Source: Gemmatimonas sp.
GTDB taxonomy: Bacteria; Gemmatimonadota; Gemmatimonadetes; Gemmatimonadales; Gemmatimonadaceae
DNA length: 64,000 nt
Direction of reading: 5' to 3'
NCBI RefSeq assembly: GCF_031426495.1
Contig: NZ_JANPLK010000080.1
Location: 141,818-205,817, forward strand
Part shown: in pieces, positions 44,087 through 52,738 of the stretch
Layout of the letters: each line of letters starts with the position of its first letter
Numbering within the stretch: the stretch's first letter is position 1
Translations under genes and position numbers: made by a program
Notes under the pieces: generated by a model
Databases searched by the model: none
What the model was told of the DNA's origin: nothing
What the model saw: only the letters and a program-made list of their open reading frames with translations

Positions 44087-45403
44087 ATGACTAGCCAGAA
44101 TGCCCCCATCATCATCGTCGGCGCCGGCGTAGCCGGCCTCGTGTGTGCGATCGAAATCGATCGCGCCGGCCGACCAGTCGTTGTGCTCGATGCCGAGTCG
44201 GAGGTGGGCGGACGCGTGCGCAGTACGACGCGTGACGGCCTCGTCTTTGACCACGGCTTTCAGGTGCTGTTCACGGCGTATCCCACGCTGCGCAGCTACC
44301 TCGACCTCGACGCATTGGCGCCGCGCAAGTTCCTGCCGGCCGCCCGTATCGTGCAGGACGGCCGGGCGTCGCTGATCGGCGATGCGCTCAGCGACCCGTC
44401 GCTGCTGATCGATACCGTCATGGCGCGAGCGGTGCCGCTCGGCGACAAGCTGCGCCTCCTCGCCCTACGCCGCTTCGCCCAGCAGCTCTCGATCGACGAC
44501 TGCTTCTCGGCCCGATTCGCCGGCGTGAGCACCCGCGAGTTCCTGGCGTCGCGCGGCTTCAGCGCGGCCGTGATCGACGGATTCTTCGCGCCGTTCTACG
44601 GTGGCATTCTGCTGGATCGCACGCTGGCGACGAGTGCGTCGGTGCTGTTGTTCACGTTCAAGATGCTGGCCGAAGGGGACACGGTGGTGCCCGCCGCCGG
44701 GATGGGCGCGCTCACGAAGCAGTTGGCAACGCAACTGCCCGCGGGCTCGGTGCGTACGGGTGTGGGCGTGCAGTCGCTCACGGTGCACGAGGGTCGCGTG
44801 ACCGGCGTGGTGCTGGCCGGCGGTGACGTGATGCCCGCCGCGCAGGTCATCATGGCCACTGATGCGCCGGCGGCCGCACGACTGGCCGCCACGGCCGGCG
44901 TGCAGATCGCTACGCCGTCGGGCGAGCGCGGTACGACTACGTTGTACTTCACCACCAGCGGCCCCTCACCGATTCCCGGGCGCGCACTCTGGCTCAACGC
45001 CAGCGCGTCGGCGGTGATCAGTCACGCCGTGACGATCACCGACGTCGCGCCCGAATATGCGCCGCGCGGCGTGTCGCTGATTGCGGCCAGCGCCGTGGGT
45101 GATGCCGCCGATCGCTCGGATGCCGACTTGGAAGCGGCCGCGCGCCGGGAGCTCGCCGCCATGGCGAAGGCCGCCGGCGATGCCGCGGCCGAGGCGAAAA
45201 CCGCGACGTTGTCGCGGGTCGCGATCTGGCGCGTGCCCTACGCCCAGTTCGCGCAACCACCGGGATGGCGGGAACACCGCCCGACAATCGCGTGTGGTAT
45301 ACCTGGACTGTGGCGTGCCAGCGAAGTGCTGCACTCCAGCTCCCTCGAAGGTGCGGCGCGCGGTGGCCAGGATGCTGCGCGGGCCGTGCTCCAGCCTCAC
45401 TGA
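44087..45403 (+). CDS. FAD-dependent amine oxidase/phytoene desaturase-like protein
   Basis: ATG 44087 gives 438 residues. The FAD-binding start IIIVGAGVAGLVCAIEIDRA and the following VGGRVRSTTRDGLVFDHGFQ (GGR motif) are typical of the amine-oxidase/carotenoid-desaturase superfamily. The C-terminal VLHSSSLEGAARGGQDAARA is the usual second FAD contact. The substrate is not evident. No signal peptide is seen. Confidence 0.82.
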   Translation: MTSQNAPIIIVGAGVAGLVCAIEIDRAGRPVVVLDAESEVGGRVRSTTRDGLVFDHGFQVLFTAYPTLRSYLDLDALAPRKFLPAARIVQDGRASLIGDALSDPSLLIDTVMARAVPLGDKLRLLALRRFAQQLSIDDCFSARFAGVSTREFLASRGFSAAVIDGFFAPFYGGILLDRTLATSASVLLFTFKMLAEGDTVVPAAGMGALTKQLATQLPAGSVRTGVGVQSLTVHEGRVTGVVLAGGDVMPAAQVIMATDAPAAARLAATAGVQIATPSGERGTTTLYFTTSGPSPIPGRALWLNASASAVISHAVTITDVAPEYAPRGVSLIAASAVGDAADRSDADLEAAARRELAAMAKAAGDAAAEAKTATLSRVAIWRVPYAQFAQPPGWREHRPTIACGIPGLWRASEVLHSSSLEGAARGGQDAARAVLQPH

Positions 45404-45418
45404 CCTTTGGCTTCCAGT

Positions 45419-45997
45419 ATGCGCCCTACACTCGTTCGTACCGCTGCGCTGATCGGCTCCTTCGCCGTAGGTGCTACGACGCTCTCCGCACAGTCACTGC
45501 GCGACCAAACCCGCGGCCCCAGCACCAAGACGCCCACGCACGTCATCTCGGTGAATCCGTTCCTGCCGCTGTTCGGCTACTTCCAGGCCGAGTACGAGCA
45601 TCGCGTGGCGCAGAACGCGTCCGTCGGCATCTCGGGGTCGCACACGAAGTTTGACGACCTGTACACCAGCGTCGATGTGAAGCTGCGCCTGTATCCGCAG
45701 GAGCGCGTGCTGGAGAACCTCGGCATTTCGGCCGGACTCGGTTATGGACGGGTGAAGGGCCAGGATGAGAACTGCGGCGAGATCATTGAGCTCCGATCAT
45801 GTGCGGACCGCAACGTATCGGAGTCGGCCCCCACGTTCGGCGTGGAAGCACAGTATCAGTGGCTGCTAGGTGCGAGCCGCTCTACCGCCGTCGCGATCGG
45901 TGGCGGTGCCAAGAGGTACTTCATTTCGGATACCAAGTCGTCGGGCATTGAGCGTGTCGTTCCGACGCTGCGGCTCACGATCGGGTATGCGTTCTAG
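45419..45997 (+). CDS. Small outer-membrane barrel protein (DUF3575-like)
   Basis: ATG 45419, 15 bases after the oxidoreductase stop, gives 192 residues with a signal peptide ending TLSAQ. The segments NPFLPLFGYFQAEYEHRV and LRLYPQ resemble DUF3575 barrels, and the chain ends with an aromatic residue (IGYAF). Two cysteines (ENCGEIIELRSC) may form a disulfide in a loop. Confidence 0.72.
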   Translation: MRPTLVRTAALIGSFAVGATTLSAQSLRDQTRGPSTKTPTHVISVNPFLPLFGYFQAEYEHRVAQNASVGISGSHTKFDDLYTSVDVKLRLYPQERVLENLGISAGLGYGRVKGQDENCGEIIELRSCADRNVSESAPTFGVEAQYQWLLGASRSTAVAIGGGAKRYFISDTKSSGIERVVPTLRLTIGYAF

Positions 45998-46006
45998 CAC
46001 AGTATC

Positions 46007-46096
46007 CGCGAAGATTCGCGTGCATCCGCGGTAAGGTTGTTGTGTTGAGAGAATTACCAAACAGCCTTGCCGCGAATTGCACGGATGACCGCGAAT
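46007..46096. repeat. CCGCG-rich imperfect inverted repeat
   Basis: The segment 46007-46036 (ending ATCCGCGGTAAGG) is complementary, with gaps, to 46065-46096 (beginning CCTTGCCGCGAATTGCACGG). It lies between the barrel gene and the convergent HAD gene. Confidence 0.55.
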
Positions 46097-46111
46097 GAGG
46101 GTTGCTCCAAG

Positions 46112-46807
46112 TCAGCCGACACCGAGCAACCCGGCCACATCCGACAACCGATCAACGGTGACCACAGCACCCGCAGCCCGCAGGCGTTCCCCCGACACGA
46201 TCTCAGCGTAACCGATCACCGTCATACCAGCGGCCGTCGCGCCTTGTACGCCGAGCGGGCTGTCTTCCACGACAACCGTTCGCGCCGGGTCGAATCCGAG
46301 TGCGCGCGCGGCGTGCACGAACAGATCGGGGGCGGGCTTGGGCTTGCCGACATCGACCGCTGAGAAGCGCTTGCCTTCAAAGCGCGACAGCAGCCCCGTT
46401 TTGCCGAGTGTCGTGCGCATCTTCTCGTGCTCACCGTTGGATGCTACGCCGTACGGCATGCCCGCGGCGTCGAGCGTATCGAGCAGCGCCACGATGCCAT
46501 CGACCGGCTTGAGGTCGCGCTGCAGCGCCACGGTGACATTCGCGGTGAAGCGGGCCAACAGGTCGTCCGGCGGCGCGTGACCCATCATCTCGGTCACGAT
46601 TGCCACGCAGCGTGGCATCGAGTTGCCCATGAAAATGCCGAGCGATTGCTCCATCGTCATGGGCAGACCGATCTCCGTGAGCAGTAGCGCCCACGTGCCG
46701 TTCGAGATGCGTTCGCTGTCTACCAGCACGCCGTCGCAATCGAAGATCACGCCGTCGACTGCGCCGCCGACGGCGTGGCGGAGCAACTCAGCGGAGGGGG
46801 AGTTCAT
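46112..46807 (-). CDS. HAD-superfamily phosphatase/phosphoglucomutase-like
   Basis: ATG at 46807 gives 231 residues. HAD motifs are VIFDCDGVLVDSE (motif I), GVASNG (motif II), the Lys in DVGKPKPAPDLF (motif III) and VVEDSPLGVQGATAAGM (motif IV). The cap type fits beta-phosphoglucomutase or sugar-phosphatase relatives. The start overlaps the argH stop by 20 bases. Confidence 0.88.
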   Translation of the reverse strand: MNSPSAELLRHAVGGAVDGVIFDCDGVLVDSERISNGTWALLLTEIGLPMTMEQSLGIFMGNSMPRCVAIVTEMMGHAPPDDLLARFTANVTVALQRDLKPVDGIVALLDTLDAAGMPYGVASNGEHEKMRTTLGKTGLLSRFEGKRFSAVDVGKPKPAPDLFVHAARALGFDPARTVVVEDSPLGVQGATAAGMTVIGYAEIVSGERLRAAGAVVTVDRLSDVAGLLGVG

Positions 46808-48215
46808 TGCCGAGCGATGGGTCAGCGGGTGCGAGACTCGCGCGGGCGTGTGCGAGTTGACGTAGTACGGCCTCGGGGCCCGTGCCGCCATCGATGTTGC
46901 GGGCGGCGAGTGACGCGTCCACGCCGAGCGCTTCGCGTGCGTCGGAGCCGAAGAGCGCGTGCGCGGCGGTGAACGCCTCGGCCGGAAGCGTATCGAGTTC
47001 GATGCCACCCTCTTCCGCCTGACGCACCAGCGACCCTACGGCACCGTGGGCCTCGCGGAACGTGGCGCCCTTCTTCACCAAATAGTCAGCGAGGTCGGTG
47101 GCCATCATGGCGCTGGAGCAGGCGGCGCGCATGCGCTTCTTCTCGAAGCGGAGTTCAGCAATGGCACCCGCCATCGACGGCAACACCAGCAGCAGCAAGT
47201 CAACGGCGTTGAACAGCGCGCGCTTGTCGTCTTGCAGATCCTTGCTGTAGCCGCTGGGCAGTCCCTTGATCGTGCCGAGAATCGACACCAGGTCGCCCAG
47301 CACGCGCGCGCCCGAGCCACGGGCCAGCTCGAATACATCGGGGTTCCGCTTCTGCGGCATCATGCTGCTGCCGGTCGAGAAGCCGTCGCCGAACTTTACG
47401 AAGCCGAACTCGCTCGTGCCGTACAGGATCATGTCTTCGGCCAGGCGGCTGCAATGCGCGGCCGTCATGGCGCAGGCGAACAGCGTTTCGGCCACGAAGT
47501 CACGATCGCCGGTGGCGTCGATGCTGTTGGCCGAGATGGCGTGGAAGCCGAGCGATTCCTTGAGCAGCACGCGCGACACCGGGAACGCCGAGCCGGCGAT
47601 CGCGCCCGAACCTAGTGGCATCACCGATGTGCCGCGCTCGGCGTTGGCGAAGCGGGTACGATCGCGCGACAGCGGCCAGAAGTGCGCGAGCAGCCAATGT
47701 GTGCCGCTAACCGGCTGGGCGCGCTGCAGGTGCGTGTAGGCCGGCAGCACGGCATCGGTGAGCGACTCGGCCTGCATGAGCAACGACTGCTGCAGGTCGG
47801 CGATCGCGGCGTCGACGCGATGGCAGGCGTCGATCGTCCATAGGCGCGAGGCCGTGGCCACCTGGTCGTTCCGTGAACGGCCGGTGTGCAGCTTGGATGC
47901 GACCGTGCCGGCCTCCTCGTGCAGGAGCCGGTCGATCATGGTGTGAATGTCTTCGTCGGTGGCCACCGGCTGGGCGCCGTCGGCGATCCGTTGACCGACG
48001 CGATCGAGTCCGTGCTGCAACGCGTCGCTCTCTTCGCGCGTGAGCACCCCCGCTTCGCCGAGCGCCAGCGCCCACGCCTTGGAGAGGCGCACGTCATGCG
48101 GCCACAGCCGGAAGTCGGTGCCGATGGAGCGATTGATCGCATCGAGGAGCGGCGACGGGCCGCCGGCGAATCGACCACCCCACAGCTTATGGGTTCCGGC
48201 TTCGGAAGTGCTCAC
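46788..48215 (-). CDS. argH: Argininosuccinate lyase
   Basis: The protein has 475 residues. Fumarase/ASL signature GSSMMPQKRNPDVFELARG contains the catalytic serine loop; TGRSRNDQVATASRLW and AYTHLQRAQPVSGTHWLLAH are further landmarks. It splits argininosuccinate to arginine and fumarate. It lies 63 bases downstream of argR on the same strand, so the two may share a transcript. Confidence 0.95.
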   Translation of the reverse strand: MSTSEAGTHKLWGGRFAGGPSPLLDAINRSIGTDFRLWPHDVRLSKAWALALGEAGVLTREESDALQHGLDRVGQRIADGAQPVATDEDIHTMIDRLLHEEAGTVASKLHTGRSRNDQVATASRLWTIDACHRVDAAIADLQQSLLMQAESLTDAVLPAYTHLQRAQPVSGTHWLLAHFWPLSRDRTRFANAERGTSVMPLGSGAIAGSAFPVSRVLLKESLGFHAISANSIDATGDRDFVAETLFACAMTAAHCSRLAEDMILYGTSEFGFVKFGDGFSTGSSMMPQKRNPDVFELARGSGARVLGDLVSILGTIKGLPSGYSKDLQDDKRALFNAVDLLLLVLPSMAGAIAELRFEKKRMRAACSSAMMATDLADYLVKKGATFREAHGAVGSLVRQAEEGGIELDTLPAEAFTAAHALFGSDAREALGVDASLAARNIDGGTGPEAVLRQLAHARASLAPADPSLGNELPLR

Positions 48216-48278
48216 GGCATACTCACGACAGGGTTCGAAGAAATGACGACGCGGGAAATCTAGACGGTCCGTTGGTGA

Positions 48279-48740
48279 TCAGGCGCGCAGATAGGCGCGC
48301 AGTTTCTTGAGCACGCGCTCTCTCCCCTCGGTGGAGCGACAGATGATGAGCACCGTGTCGTCTCCGGCGATGGTGCCTGCCACGTCGGGCCACTCCAGTT
48401 GATCGAGCGCCTCGGCCACCGGCTGCGCGCCCGACTTGATTGTGCGGGCGACTACGAGGACCTGCACCCCTTCCACATGGGTGAGGAGCTGCGGCAGCAT
48501 GCGCTCGAGCTGCGCGAGCTCTTCGTCATCAGCACCACCGTCCAGGAACGCGTAGCGGGAGCGCCCGTGGCTGTCGGGGATGCGGGCGAGGCGGAGTTCG
48601 CGCAGATCGCGCGAGAGCGTGGATTGCGTCACCTCCCAGCCGCGTTTGGCGAGCTGTCGTCTCAGCTCTTCCTGGCTGGCCACGGCCTTCGCTGCGACGA
48701 TCTCGCGAATGACCTGGTGGCGCTGGTTCTTGTCGGACAC
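48279..48740 (-). CDS. argR: Arginine repressor
   Basis: GTG at 48740, with GGAG about ten bases upstream, gives 153 residues, the normal ArgR length; ATG 48815 would add 25 residues. The N-terminal winged helix is NQRHQVIREIVAAKAV ... TQSTLSRDLREL. The C-terminal oligomerisation/arginine-binding domain contains AGTIAGDDTVLIICRS. It should repress arg genes when arginine is high. An operator-like sequence lies between it and argC. Confidence 0.93.
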   Translation of the reverse strand: MSDKNQRHQVIREIVAAKAVASQEELRRQLAKRGWEVTQSTLSRDLRELRLARIPDSHGRSRYAFLDGGADDEELAQLERMLPQLLTHVEGVQVLVVARTIKSGAQPVAEALDQLEWPDVAGTIAGDDTVLIICRSTEGRERVLKKLRAYLRA

Positions 48741-48823
48741 GAGACAGACTCCGGCGAATCGGTTCGGCGCCGAATTATGCGCGACCGGGAGGAAAACGAG
48801 GCATCGCTGTGACACGGACCTGA

Positions 48824-48864
48824 TTGACAGCGCGGCGATGCAAAATTATGCATTAATTGTGCAT
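48824..48864. promoter_or_regulatory. argC promoter with overlapping ArgR-type operator
   Basis: TTGACA (48824-48829) and TATGCA (48847-48852) are spaced by 17 bases, a good promoter for argC. The same DNA holds ATGCAAAATTATGCAT and a further TGCAT, three half-sites repeating every 11-12 bases (48838, 48849, 48860), as expected for tandem ARG boxes bound by an ArgR hexamer. The predicted transcription start, about 48859, coincides with a GTG. Confidence 0.6.
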
Positions 48865-49905
48865 ACTCTACCGGACTTCCCGCAACTCCCCATCACGACC
48901 GTTACCGAACCGACGTATCGCGTCGGCGTGCTTGGCGCGAGCGGCTACTCAGGGCGCGAGCTCTGCGCCCTCATCCTCGGTCATCCCAACCTCAGCCTCG
49001 CGTTCGCCACGGCGAATGCGCAGCGCGGCACCACGTTGCGCGTGAAGGCTGGCGGTCAGGTACACGCCATTCCGATGGTGGGTCCGGATGAGGTCGATCT
49101 GTCGAGCGCCGATCTGGTGTTCGCGGCCCTGCCGCATGGCGCGTCGGCGGAGTGGGTGGCGAAGGTGATTGCCGCGGGGCCGCGTGTGGTCGACCTCTCG
49201 AGCGATCTGCGTCCGGGACACGGCGGCACCGATCACCCGCCGGCCGGTGTTCCGCTCGATGCGCCGTACGGATTGCCTGAGCTCTTTCGCGCCCCGTTGC
49301 ATGGCGCACGCGTGGTGGCCAATCCGGGGTGCTACGCCACGAGCATTCTGGTGGCGCTCGCCCCGTTGGCGAAGGCGGGTCTGATCGCACCGGGCGCGAC
49401 GGTGAACATCGCGGCGGCCAGCGGCGTGAGTGGCGCGGGCGCATCGCCCAAGCTGGAACTGCTGTTCGCCGAGGTGACGGAGAACTTCCGCGCGTACGGC
49501 GTGGGCAATTCGCATCGTCATCTGTTCGAGATGCGCGCCAGCCTCGCCGCACTCGGCGCTGACTGCGATTTGCTGTTCACGCCGCACCTGCTCCCCATCG
49601 ACCGCGGCATTCTGTCCACGATCTCGGTGCCGCTCACGCGCCCGATCGACGATGCGCTGGCGCCGTTTCGTGACATGTACGCCAGCGAGCCCTTCGTGGA
49701 GCTGACCACCGATCTCCCCGCGCTGGCCGACGTACAGCATCGCAACGTGGTGCGCATCAGCGCGCGGATTCCCACCGGCGTGCGTACGCCCACGCTGCTC
49801 GTGTTCAGCGCGATCGACAACCTGGTGAAGGGCGCGGCGGGTCAGGCAATCCAGAACGCGAACCTGATGTTGGGCTTGCATGAAGCCGCGGGGCTTACAC
49901 GGTAA
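48838..49905 (+). CDS. argC: N-acetyl-gamma-glutamyl-phosphate reductase
   Basis: ATG 48838 is the only in-frame ATG nearby (355 residues), but GTG 48859 is as likely (see the promoter entry). The Rossmann start is YRVGVLGASGYSGRELC and the catalytic Cys is in ANPGCYATS; HRHLFEMRASL carries the conserved His. It makes N-acetylglutamate semialdehyde. The stop codon sits in the left arm of a repeat that fills the spacer to argB. Confidence 0.92.
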   Translation: MQNYALIVHTLPDFPQLPITTVTEPTYRVGVLGASGYSGRELCALILGHPNLSLAFATANAQRGTTLRVKAGGQVHAIPMVGPDEVDLSSADLVFAALPHGASAEWVAKVIAAGPRVVDLSSDLRPGHGGTDHPPAGVPLDAPYGLPELFRAPLHGARVVANPGCYATSILVALAPLAKAGLIAPGATVNIAAASGVSGAGASPKLELLFAEVTENFRAYGVGNSHRHLFEMRASLAALGADCDLLFTPHLLPIDRGILSTISVPLTRPIDDALAPFRDMYASEPFVELTTDLPALADVQHRNVVRISARIPTGVRTPTLLVFSAIDNLVKGAAGQAIQNANLMLGLHEAAGLTR

Positions 49906-50031
49906 CGGCGAAGTAAGGGGTACGGAGTCGGGGGTAGGGAGTCGCGTACTCCGTGCTCCGTACTTCGCAGTTGTCCCCGTACCCCCTACTCCGTACTCCC
50001 TACTCTGCAGTTATCCCCTTACTTCGCTGTT
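49904..50031. repeat. Hairpin repeat with terminal inverted repeats filling the argC-argB spacer
   Basis: The outer arms AACGGCGAAGTAAGGGG (49904-49920) and CCCCTTACTTCGCTGTT (50015-50031) pair with one mismatch. Inside are GGAGTCGGGGGTAGGGAGT units and their complements TACTCCGTACTCCC. The left arm starts inside the argC stop codon, and the right arm ends one base before ATG of argB. Confidence 0.8.
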
Positions 50032-50032
50032 G

Positions 50033-50815
50033 ATGTTCATCGTAAAACTCGGTGGTCGCACCCAGAACGATCCGGCACTGCCAGCAGCGTTGGCGGCCCT
50101 GTGGCGCGCCACCAATGGTGGCGTGGTCGTTGTGCATGGCGGTGGCGATCAGATCAGCACCTTGCAGCGTTTGCGTGGCGAGGAGCCGGTGTTCGTGGGC
50201 GGGCGTCGGGTCACGACGGACACGGCGCTGGAACTCGTGCGCATGGTGCTGTCGGGGTTAGCCAACAAGCAGATGGTGTCGGCGCTGGTGGCGGCGGGTG
50301 CGCCAGCGGTGGGCATTTCCGGTGAAGACGCGGCGCTGTTGCGCGCGGTGCCGATCGATGTGGCCACGTTCGGACATTCGGGCACGCCGGCGGTGGTGGA
50401 TCCGAAGCTCGTGCACGCGCTGCTGGCGGCGGGCTTTCTGCCGGTGATCTCCCCGGTCGCAGCGCGGGAAGCGGAAAGCGGGGGCGGTGCGTACAACGTG
50501 AACGGAGACGACGCCGCCGCCGCAATCGCAGCGGCGCTCGACGCTGATGAACTGTTCTTGATGGCCGACGTGCCGGGTGTGCTCGACGGCGACAAGGCGC
50601 TGGTGCGGCGCCTCACGCTTGACGAGGCGCAGCTGTTGGTGACCAGTGGTGTAGCAGGAGGCGGCATGGCTGCCAAGCTCGATGCCTGCGCGCAGGCGCT
50701 GGCCGGTGGTGTACACCGAGTGCGGATCGGCGATCTCGCCGCACTCACTCTTCCCGAGGCGGGAACCGCGATCGTTGCGCGCGTGGACGCAACGGATGCC
50801 GTCTCTTCCAGGTAG
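50033..50815 (+). CDS. argB: Acetylglutamate kinase
   Basis: ATG 50033 begins MFIVKLGGRTQN; 260 residues. Amino-acid-kinase landmarks are VVVVHGGGDQIS, GLANKQMVSALVAAGAPAVG, the YNVNGDDAAAAIAAAL segment and LFLMADVPGVLDGD with the final catalytic Lys near GGGMAAKLDA. It phosphorylates N-acetylglutamate. The frame is open upstream through the repeat, which is not coding. Confidence 0.93.
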   Translation: MFIVKLGGRTQNDPALPAALAALWRATNGGVVVVHGGGDQISTLQRLRGEEPVFVGGRRVTTDTALELVRMVLSGLANKQMVSALVAAGAPAVGISGEDAALLRAVPIDVATFGHSGTPAVVDPKLVHALLAAGFLPVISPVAAREAESGGGAYNVNGDDAAAAIAAALDADELFLMADVPGVLDGDKALVRRLTLDEAQLLVTSGVAGGGMAAKLDACAQALAGGVHRVRIGDLAALTLPEAGTAIVARVDATDAVSSR

Positions 50816-50821
50816 CTGCTC

Positions 50822-52066
50822 ATGACTTCGACGATGCCCTCACTCGCTGCGACCACCGCGTTCACGGCCAAGACGGCCGCCGAACCGTCGGCGCCGCTTT
50901 CGGCACTGCCCGCGATTCTGGGTACGTACAAGCGACAGGCACCGCTCTTCGTCCGAGGAGACGGCGTCTACCTGTTCGATGAGCACGGCAAGAAGTACCT
51001 CGACTTCGTGGCCGGCATCGCCGTCACGTCGCTTGGGCACAACGATCCGGGCGTGATGAACGCGATGCAGGAAGCCATGGCCACGGGGCTCATCCACACG
51101 TCGAACCTGTATCGAACGGCGCCGGGTGAGGCGCTGGCGCAGTGGTTCGTGGATCATTCGTTTGCCAGCAGCGTGTTCTTTGCCAACTCGGGGGCTGAGG
51201 CCAACGAAGGCGCGTTCAAGTTCGCGCGTCGGTGGGGTGGCACGCAGGGCTTCCCGCACAAGCACCACATCCTCGCGGTGCGCGGGGCGTTCCATGGCCG
51301 GATGCCGGGCACGTTGGCGGCCACCGACCGTCCGGCCTATCGCCTGCCGTTCCGTCCCCTCATGGGTGGCGTGACGATCGTGGAGCGCGACCTGGACGAA
51401 CTCGCCCTGGCGTTGCACCCGGAGAAAGCGGCGGCGGTGATCGTCGAGCCGATTCAGGGCGAAGGCGGTGTGCGCGTGGTCGATCCCGAGTTCCTGCGCG
51501 GACTGCGCGAGCTCACGCGCGAGCGCAACGTGCTGCTCATTCTCGATGAGATCCAGTGCGGACTGGGACGGACCGGTTCGTTCTTCGCGCATGAACAGAT
51601 CGGCGTCGTGCCCGACATGCTCACCATCGCCAAGCCGCTGGCCAACGGCCTGCCGATCGGTGCGATTCTCGTGAACGACAAGGTCGCGCGCGCGATGCAG
51701 CCGGGCGATCACGGCACCACCTTCGGCGGCGGTCCGCTGCTGGCGCACGTGGCGCATCATGTGGTGCAGCGGTTGTCCGACCCGGACATGCTGCAGCATG
51801 TCCGGGAAACGGGTGCGTGGTTCGGTGAACAGCTGCAGGGGATCGCGGATCGCACCGGCCAGGTGCGGGCCATTCGCGGCAAGGGACTGATGTGGGGTAT
51901 GGACGTGCATGAGCCGGCAGCGGCGATCATCGGCCGTGCTTTCGAGAAGGGACTGCTGTTGGTCAGTGCCGGCGAACACACGCTGCGCTTCCTGCCGCCG
52001 CTGGTGATCACCAAGGCCGAACTCGCCGAGGGACTCGCTATTCTCGAATCCGTGTTCCAGGCCTGA
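50822..52066 (+). CDS. argD: Acetylornithine aminotransferase
   Basis: The protein is 414 residues and starts six bases after argB. It is a class III PLP aminotransferase: DFVAGIAVTSLGHNDP, FFANSGAEANEGAFKFAR, VRGAFHGRMPGTLAAT, ILDEIQCGLGRTGSFFA and the Schiff-base lysine in LTIAKPLANGLPIGA. It converts N-acetylglutamate semialdehyde to N-acetylornithine. The first ~30 residues (Ala/Thr-rich) are less conserved. Confidence 0.94.
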   Translation: MTSTMPSLAATTAFTAKTAAEPSAPLSALPAILGTYKRQAPLFVRGDGVYLFDEHGKKYLDFVAGIAVTSLGHNDPGVMNAMQEAMATGLIHTSNLYRTAPGEALAQWFVDHSFASSVFFANSGAEANEGAFKFARRWGGTQGFPHKHHILAVRGAFHGRMPGTLAATDRPAYRLPFRPLMGGVTIVERDLDELALALHPEKAAAVIVEPIQGEGGVRVVDPEFLRGLRELTRERNVLLILDEIQCGLGRTGSFFAHEQIGVVPDMLTIAKPLANGLPIGAILVNDKVARAMQPGDHGTTFGGGPLLAHVAHHVVQRLSDPDMLQHVRETGAWFGEQLQGIADRTGQVRAIRGKGLMWGMDVHEPAAAIIGRAFEKGLLLVSAGEHTLRFLPPLVITKAELAEGLAILESVFQA

Positions 52067-52072
52067 GTCGTC

Positions 52073-52738
52073 GTGTACATCCCCCGTTCATTCGCCGAGT
52101 CGGATCGCGACGCACTGCACGGGTTCATCGAGCGTCATCCGCTCGGCGCGCTGGTGACGGCGTCGAGCGAGCACGGCTTCTATGCCACGCATCTTCCCCT
52201 GCTGCTCGACCCGGCACGTGGCGCGTTCGGCGTGCTGCAAGGACACGTCGCACGGGCCAACCCGCACCATGCGCTGGCCGCGAGTGGCGAGTCGGCGCTC
52301 GTGATCTTCAGCGGCCCCGACGCCTACGTCACGCCGTCGTGGTACCCGGCGAAGCAGGAGCACGGGAAGGTCGTGCCGACTTGGAATTACAGCGCCGTGC
52401 ACGCGACCGGGGTGCTGCGCTTCATCGACGATCGTGATTTTCTGATGGCGCATCTCGACCGGCTCACCGACCGGCATGAGGCGTCGCAGTCGCATCCGTG
52501 GGCGATGCACGACGCGCCGCTCGACTTTCTCGAGCAACTCGCCCGCGCCATCGTCGGCGTCGAGATCGAGATCACGCAGCTCGAAGGCAAGTTCAAGCTG
52601 AGTCAGAACCGTAGCGAGGCCGATGTGCACGGCGTGATTACGGGGCTCGATGCGTCGGCGTCGGCACACGATCGCGCGGTGGCGGACGCGATGCGCGAAC
52701 GCGCGCGCTCTGCGCCTCCGTTTCCGCCGCCGCGATAA
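52073..52738 (+). CDS. PaiB-like FMN-binding protein
   Basis: GTG 52073, seven bases after argD, gives 221 residues. PaiB family motifs are MYIPRSFAESD, HPLGALVTAS, THLPLLLD, DAYVTPSWYPAKQEHGKVVP and TWNYSAVHATG, followed by the C-terminal LEGKFKLSQNRSEAD. The family has a flavin-reductase-like split barrel and includes B. subtilis PaiB, linked to protease and sporulation control. Its role beside arginine genes is unclear. Confidence 0.9.
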   Translation: MYIPRSFAESDRDALHGFIERHPLGALVTASSEHGFYATHLPLLLDPARGAFGVLQGHVARANPHHALAASGESALVIFSGPDAYVTPSWYPAKQEHGKVVPTWNYSAVHATGVLRFIDDRDFLMAHLDRLTDRHEASQSHPWAMHDAPLDFLEQLARAIVGVEIEITQLEGKFKLSQNRSEADVHGVITGLDASASAHDRAVADAMRERARSAPPFPPPR

